From assembly GCA_041738275.1 (NCBI GenBank), contig JBGSQD010000114.1, positions 12,408 through 76,407 of the forward strand: a DNA stretch of 64,000 nucleotides, written 5' to 3'. Position 1 is the stretch's first letter. Every line of letters begins with the position of its first letter. The notes below the pieces were generated by a model, which was given only the letters and a program-made list of their open reading frames with translations, did not search any database and had not been told where the DNA came from. This document shows, piece after piece, positions 59,827-64,000 of this stretch. Source of the stretch: JACPFJ01 sp041738275 (GTDB lineage Bacteria > Desulfobacterota > Desulfuromonadia > Geobacterales > Pseudopelobacteraceae). The position numbers and the translations under genes are program-made.

Positions 59827-60808
59827 GCTGAATTTCCTTGAATATTTCGAAGAGTTTCATGACCGAGGGGAGAAAGTCCTTGCCGGGCACCACGAAACCG
59901 CTATTTATTTCGTCGTCCCAGGACTTCATGGTTTCGGCATCTTTGCTGCCTGCAAGCGGTTTGATGCGGGTAAGGGGTGAAATCAGGTTCTGCCTGACTG
60001 ACGGGGGTAGTGAAGGTGTTGCGCAGAGAGCAAAGTTGGGGAGAGGCGCGGAAATTGCTACCACCTTGAGCCTTTCGTTGCTGAATCGCGCTGCAAGCGT
60101 CTCCTTGACCCCCGCAGCTGCTATCTCGCCGGAAAGAAGGGCAGACATGATCCGGTCCTGACTTTCCAGGTAAACCGGATGGATCTCGGACATGCCGACC
60201 CCGGCATCTTTCAGCATCTTGGCCGGAACAATATGTGCTGCTGTCGAGCCCTTGAAAAAACCGATCTTTTGACCCTTGAGCTCTTTCAGGTTTTTGATTG
60301 ATGGGATGTTCGTCAGTACAACGGAATGATAATCGGGCTTTCCGTCATCGCCAAGGGCCGCCAGCAAAGGTTTTGCACCACACTTGTTGTTGGCCCTGCC
60401 GAGCGGCACCGGACCCATCAGGGCCGCGGAAACCTTGCCGTTGCAGATGTCTTCAATAAGTTCATTATGGTTATGGTAAAGTTTCAGCTCCCACGGATCA
60501 CCCGTGGTTTTGTTGAGATAATTGATAAACGGAGAATAAAGGGTCCAGATTTTTTCCGGTGAATAAAACGGGATCACAGCGAAGGTATATTGGACAGGTT
60601 TGATTCCAGCGTTGTTGACGGCAGCAGCGGCAGGTCCGACTGAGGAGAATCTGACCAATAAAAGGAGAAACAAAAAAGCGGCTATTCTGCCTGAAGTTTT
60701 TAGTAGGTATTCAGCAGTGATATGAGATTTTATGGCGGTAAATAACTCCGATAACACACTTATCCTTTTTGGAAGGGTCGAGTTGAACACGAGTTTTCCT
60801 CTGTTCAT
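59816..60808 (-). CDS. PhnD-like periplasmic substrate-binding protein
   Basis: The 330-residue protein has a membrane or signal segment near residues 42-62 (RIAAFLFLLLLVRFSSVGPAAAA), so a later start is possible. The PhnD-type fold follows: YTFAVIPFYSPEKIWTLYSPF, SAALMGPVPLGRA, LKGQKIGFFKGSTAAHIVPAK, and ERLKVVAISAPLPNFALCATP. No ABC transporter genes are near, and it overlaps the hybrid kinase gene. It therefore probably acts as a sensor protein, not in uptake. Ligand unknown; phosphonate or phosphite-like oxyanions are typical of the family. Confidence 0.85.
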   Translation of the reverse strand: MNRGKLVFNSTLPKRISVLSELFTAIKSHITAEYLLKTSGRIAAFLFLLLLVRFSSVGPAAAAVNNAGIKPVQYTFAVIPFYSPEKIWTLYSPFINYLNKTTGDPWELKLYHNHNELIEDICNGKVSAALMGPVPLGRANNKCGAKPLLAALGDDGKPDYHSVVLTNIPSIKNLKELKGQKIGFFKGSTAAHIVPAKMLKDAGVGMSEIHPVYLESQDRIMSALLSGEIAAAGVKETLAARFSNERLKVVAISAPLPNFALCATPSLPPSVRQNLISPLTRIKPLAGSKDAETMKSWDDEINSGFVVPGKDFLPSVMKLFEIFKEIQHEN

Positions 60809-60912
60809 CAGCAGTATTAATGAGGATGTGCCTGATGATTAAAATCAATAGCACACCCGGAAGAAATTTGGAAGGGGGGCATTGTCGTGAACAAATTGCT
60901 GAATCCCGCAAA

Positions 60913-62973
60913 TCACAGTTTGAACTGCCGTACCAGCCGCTGTAGTTCTTCCGCATTGCCTTTCAGATGAGCCGCCGCAGCTACGGACTGATGTGCGCCA
61001 CTGGCGGTGTCCTGCACCACCCTGGTAATCTGCTGCATGTTGTTCGATATCTCGCTGGTCGTGGCTGTCTGCTCCTCTGCGGCGGTGGCAATCTGGTTCA
61101 CCTGCATGGCAACGGCATTGATCTGATCCAGAATGTCGCGTAAGGCGTTGCCTGATTTGGCCGCTTCTGCGGTCCCTTGCTCCACCTGGTGGACACCCTG
61201 TTCCATGGCGGCAACCGCGCCCCTGGTCTCGCTCTGAATGGCTTTTATCATCTCGCCGATCTCTCTGGTCGCGCGGGTGGTACGCTCGGCAAGGGCACGA
61301 ACTTCATCGGCAACAACGGCAAAACCTCTTCCCTGTTCACCGGCACGGGCCGCTTCAATGGCGGCATTCAAGGCCAGCAGGTTGGTCTGATCGGCAATGT
61401 CTTCAATGGTGCCGATGATGGCCCCGATTTGATCCGAACGTTCTCCCAGGCTGCCGACGGTCCGGGCCGATTCCTGCACCTTGTCGGCGATCTGGCTCAT
61501 AACCGCTATCGTCTCTTCTACCACTCCTGCGCCTTCCTGTGCCGACTGCGTGGCGCGTTGCGCACCTTCGGCTGCCATCTGGCAGTTTTGGGCAATATCA
61601 CCTGATGTCGCCGACATCTCTTCACCTGCGGTGGCAACGGTTGACGCCTGTGCCGCCACCTCCTCGGCCCCGGTCGCGATATGCACGGCGGATGAGTTTA
61701 CCTGTGCCGCTGCAGTAGCAACCTCCTCGGAGGCATGATCAATCTTGATAAGCAGCTCTTTCAGAGAACCGGCCATGGTTTGCATGCTCTGTGAAAGTTG
61801 CACGACCTCATCAGCGGAATGCTGCTGGTCGCCGGGGTCGTTGCCGATGACATTCCTGAAATCGCCCGAGGCCAGCAGCTCTGTTGCGGCGACTGCTGCC
61901 TGTAATGGTTTGGTAATCCAGAGCCGGACAATAAACATGAAGATCAGCACAAGAATAACCACTACCAGCAGTGTTGCGCCTATCATGGCATTGCGCAGGA
62001 ACCTGGATTCAACATTGAGTTCATCAAGATATGAACCGCCGGCAACCAACCAGTTCCATTCTTTCAGATGCTGAAATGCGACCAGTTTTTCACGGGGCGA
62101 GGTTTCACCCAATTCCTTGTTGATCCAGTCATAACGAAGGACGCCGTTCTTTTTCTGCAGCATTTCCTTGGCAAATTCAAAGCCGTTTGAATCCTTGGTT
62201 TCCAACAAGCTCGTCCCGATTTTAGCCGGGTGAATCGTCAGGGTGCCCAAACTCTTTCCCTGTTTTGCATCCAGGGCGTAAAAATAACCGGTCTGGCCGA
62301 TTTTAATAACAGTAATTTTCTCCTTCAATGACTTGAGGCCGTCGGTAAAATCCAGCCCGATAAAGAGAACGGCAATAATCTTGCCGCTGTCATCCTTCAC
62401 CGGCTGGTATTTGGTCATGTAATCCTTACCGAACAGGGTTGCCTTGCCGATAAACTCCTCGCCCTTGAGCAGTCCCTGATAGGCGGGATGTGCCTTGTCC
62501 AGAGCGGTGCCGATAGCCCGGCTGCCATCTTCTTTTTTCAGCGAGGTGCTGACCCGGATAAAATCATCGCCGGAACGCACAAAGACCGTGCCGACCGCTT
62601 TGGTTACGTTCGTGAACCTGTCCACAATATCGGTGTTCAGATTGAGAGTGGTTGAACCGGCGGTAATGGTTGGTGTCTGCTTGTCGCCGATGGTAACCGT
62701 TTTTGAGGGATCGACCCTGAAGGATCCTGGGAAGTAGGTGCGAAAAACAGCGGACATTTTACCGGAGCTGTCTGCCAGGGCAGCATGGTATGAAGACATG
62801 GCATTGACCAGCAGAGCCACCTGCTGCGCAAGATCCTGCTCAGCCTTTTTTTCCAGTCGATTTGAGATGTACATGGTCAAAGACTGGGTGAAGATGCCCA
62901 TGACAACGATTATCAGTACGGCCTGAAGCAGTGAAAGACGGACTCCCAGTGAAAACCTTGCCGGTTTTTTCAT
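60913..62973 (-). CDS. Methyl-accepting chemotaxis protein with Cache sensor domain
   Basis: The 686-residue receptor has TM1 (about 12-33), a large Cache-type periplasmic domain (about 40-320, with GTALDKAHPAYQGLLKGEE and GQTGYFYALDAKQG), TM2 (about 330-352), a HAMP domain and an MCP signalling region. The hairpin tip is GRGFAVVADEVRALAERTT, the conserved CheA/CheW contact. There is no C-terminal CheR/CheB pentapeptide. It is upstream of the PhnD/kinase pair on the same strand with a 104-nt gap, suggesting related environmental sensing. Ligand unknown. Confidence 0.94.
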   Translation of the reverse strand: MKKPARFSLGVRLSLLQAVLIIVVMGIFTQSLTMYISNRLEKKAEQDLAQQVALLVNAMSSYHAALADSSGKMSAVFRTYFPGSFRVDPSKTVTIGDKQTPTITAGSTTLNLNTDIVDRFTNVTKAVGTVFVRSGDDFIRVSTSLKKEDGSRAIGTALDKAHPAYQGLLKGEEFIGKATLFGKDYMTKYQPVKDDSGKIIAVLFIGLDFTDGLKSLKEKITVIKIGQTGYFYALDAKQGKSLGTLTIHPAKIGTSLLETKDSNGFEFAKEMLQKKNGVLRYDWINKELGETSPREKLVAFQHLKEWNWLVAGGSYLDELNVESRFLRNAMIGATLLVVVILVLIFMFIVRLWITKPLQAAVAATELLASGDFRNVIGNDPGDQQHSADEVVQLSQSMQTMAGSLKELLIKIDHASEEVATAAAQVNSSAVHIATGAEEVAAQASTVATAGEEMSATSGDIAQNCQMAAEGAQRATQSAQEGAGVVEETIAVMSQIADKVQESARTVGSLGERSDQIGAIIGTIEDIADQTNLLALNAAIEAARAGEQGRGFAVVADEVRALAERTTRATREIGEMIKAIQSETRGAVAAMEQGVHQVEQGTAEAAKSGNALRDILDQINAVAMQVNQIATAAEEQTATTSEISNNMQQITRVVQDTASGAHQSVAAAAHLKGNAEELQRLVRQFKL

Positions 62974-63061
62974 GAGCCACTCTCCTTGAAAATTTATCCG
63001 GGTTCAGAAGATTGGAAAGTCAGTATAAAAATTAAATTTAATTATAGGGTTTTTAACAGAA

Positions 63062-63097
63062 AAATCAATGCATTTGAACGGTTTTTAAATCAATGCA
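63062..63097 (+). repeat. 11-bp perfect direct repeat upstream of the YgbA_NO gene
   Basis: AAATCAATGCA occurs at 63062-63072 and again at 63087-63097, 25 bp apart start to start, in the divergent promoter region between the chemoreceptor and the YgbA_NO family gene. It could be an operator for a NO- or redox-responsive regulator; no regulator was identified. Confidence 0.45.
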
Positions 63098-63140
63098 GAA
63101 AAATTGATCTGTGTCATATCTGATCGAAAAAAAAAGAGGC

Positions 63141-63497
63141 ATGATCACAAACATGGAAACAATAACAAAGCAGCAGAAGAAGGATATCGTGTTGATCGGC
63201 AAGTTTGTCGAGGTTTACTGTGCCGGCAAACATGGTGGCAGCGAAAAACAGGCTTTCATGCTTCCGGAGGGGCTTGGGAAGCGTCAGATGTGCGCCGGAT
63301 GCGCCGATTTCATGACATATGCCATAAGCAAACGGCTGAAATGTCCGCTGGAGGCTGAAAAACCGAGCTGCAAAAAGTGTCGCATCCATTGTTACGGCAA
63401 GGCAGAGCGGGAAAGGATTCGGGAGATAATGGCCTATTCAGGGCGGAGATTGATGATGCGGGGTCGGCTGGATTATATTTGGCATTATTATTTTTGA
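63141..63497 (+). CDS. YgbA_NO family (nitrosative-stress-associated) protein
   Basis: The protein (118 residues from ATG 63141; GTG 63111 and ATG 63153 are other starts) has the YgbA_NO (PF11756) pattern: VEVYCAGKHGG, MCAGCADFMTYAISKRLKCP, CKKCRIHCYGKAERERIREIMAYSGRRL. The many cysteines suggest a metal site. E. coli YgbA is induced by nitrosative stress and is linked to recovery from it. It is followed 71 nt later by a ferredoxin, which could provide electrons for a nitrosative-stress enzyme outside the window. Confidence 0.85.
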   Translation: MITNMETITKQQKKDIVLIGKFVEVYCAGKHGGSEKQAFMLPEGLGKRQMCAGCADFMTYAISKRLKCPLEAEKPSCKKCRIHCYGKAERERIREIMAYSGRRLMMRGRLDYIWHYYF

Positions 63498-63568
63498 AAC
63501 GAACAGTTTCTCAAATCTGACATCCTCAAATTGTGCAAAACTGAACATACATAAAAAGGAGATTTACC

Positions 63569-64000
63569 ATGCTTAGAAAAATCGTAAAAATTGACCAGGA
63601 AAAGTGTGACGGCTGCGGGCTCTGCGTCCCCTCCTGTGCAGAAGGCGCAATCAAGATGATTAACGGCAAGGCCGTGCTGGCTGCGGACAACCTCTGTGAC
63701 GGCCTTGGGGCCTGCCTGGGGGAATGTCCCAGAGATGCGATTCAGATCGAAGAGCGCGATACCGACGAGTTTGATGAGGCAGCGGTGGAACAGCACCTGG
63801 CAGCCCAGGGAAAACAGGCACCGGTTCACCAGCCCGCAGCACCCGCCCACCACCATCATGCCGGCGGCGGCTGCCCCGGATCACGTGCCCTGAGTTTTGC
63901 CCGTCCGCAGGAACCAGTCGAATCCAGCCCTTCAGGAAGCCGGCAGAGCCAGTTGGCCCAGTGGCCGGTGCAGCTGCACCTGGTTTCCACCACGGCGCCC
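63569..64000 (+). CDS. 4Fe-4S ferredoxin-type protein (C-terminus beyond window)
   Basis: ATG 63569 follows AAGGAG (63556-63561); 144 residues are open to the window edge. The N-terminal ferredoxin domain has CDGCGLCVPSCAEGAIKM (a complete CxxCxxCxxxC) and CDGLGACLGECPRDAI, in which one Cys of the second cluster is replaced by Leu spacing (CxxxxxCxxxC). After about residue 85 a His/Pro/Ala-rich linker (HQPAAPAHHHH) with a GGGCPGSRA segment leads into unknown sequence. Probably an electron carrier for a partner encoded next. Confidence 0.88.
   Translation, partial: MLRKIVKIDQEKCDGCGLCVPSCAEGAIKMINGKAVLAADNLCDGLGACLGECPRDAIQIEERDTDEFDEAAVEQHLAAQGKQAPVHQPAAPAHHHHAGGGCPGSRALSFARPQEPVESSPSGSRQSQLAQWPVQLHLVSTTAP

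Overview
The window is one continuous stretch of a Gram-negative, anaerobe-like deltaproteobacterial chromosome. It most resembles the Geobacter/Pelobacter/Trichlorobacter group (Desulfuromonadales or Geobacterales). This placement rests on gene content: menaquinone synthesis by the futalosine route (MqnC), a CxxCH cytochrome lipoprotein, a type II secretion operon, Tol-Pal, ATP- and GTP-type PEP carboxykinases, the nadD-rsfS-rlmH-gpmI order, a GEMM-type riboswitch and a probable selenoprotein. Coding density is high and many genes overlap by ATGA. No rRNA, tRNA, CRISPR array, IS element or phage gene was seen.

Bases 1-7.5 kb are the replication-origin neighbourhood. A truncated dnaA (minus) faces rpmH-rnpA-yidD-yidC-mnmE-mnmG-rsmG (plus) across a DnaA-box-rich spacer. 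Two parS sites lie here, one of them a perfect 16-mer inside mnmG, but parAB are not in the window. From 7.7 to 13.5 kb come a glycine-zipper lipoprotein, a thioesterase, a YeeE/YedE-TusA-PAS set, mqnC and rnd. From 13.5 to 23 kb an aminoarabinose-type lipid A branch (arnC and a split arnA) runs directly into gspHIJKLMN and an MshEN protein. nadD, rsfS, rlmH, gpmI and an FAH-family enzyme follow.

From 26.7 to 35.2 kb lies mixed cargo. It includes a tiny self-contained gene whose reading frame contains one TGA followed by a SECIS-like hairpin, then cardiolipin synthase, a family 2 glycosyltransferase, TatD, a dihaem lipoprotein, hypA and two adjacent PEP carboxykinases of different nucleotide classes. 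From 35.6 to 43.3 kb a minus-strand operon encodes an RND tripartite pump followed by four redox or sulfur-type proteins, including the two halves of a YgaP-like protein. From 43.5 to 50.6 kb the tolQRAB-pal cluster, a nitrilase-family hydrolase and ftsK are found; tolQ carries an in-frame amber codon.

From 50.8 to 53.7 kb a c-di-GMP-I (GEMM) type riboswitch with a terminator expression platform precedes an 813-residue membrane protein of unrecognised family. The right end holds an aldehyde dehydrogenase, molybdenum cofactor genes (MOSC, moaA, mobB), a PhnD-like binding protein with a hybrid histidine kinase, a Cache chemoreceptor, a YgbA_NO family protein and a ferredoxin cut by the window edge.

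The two items I rate most likely to be new are the zinc-ribbon selenoprotein candidate (26795-26938) and the riboswitch-controlled 813-residue membrane protein (50951-53656).
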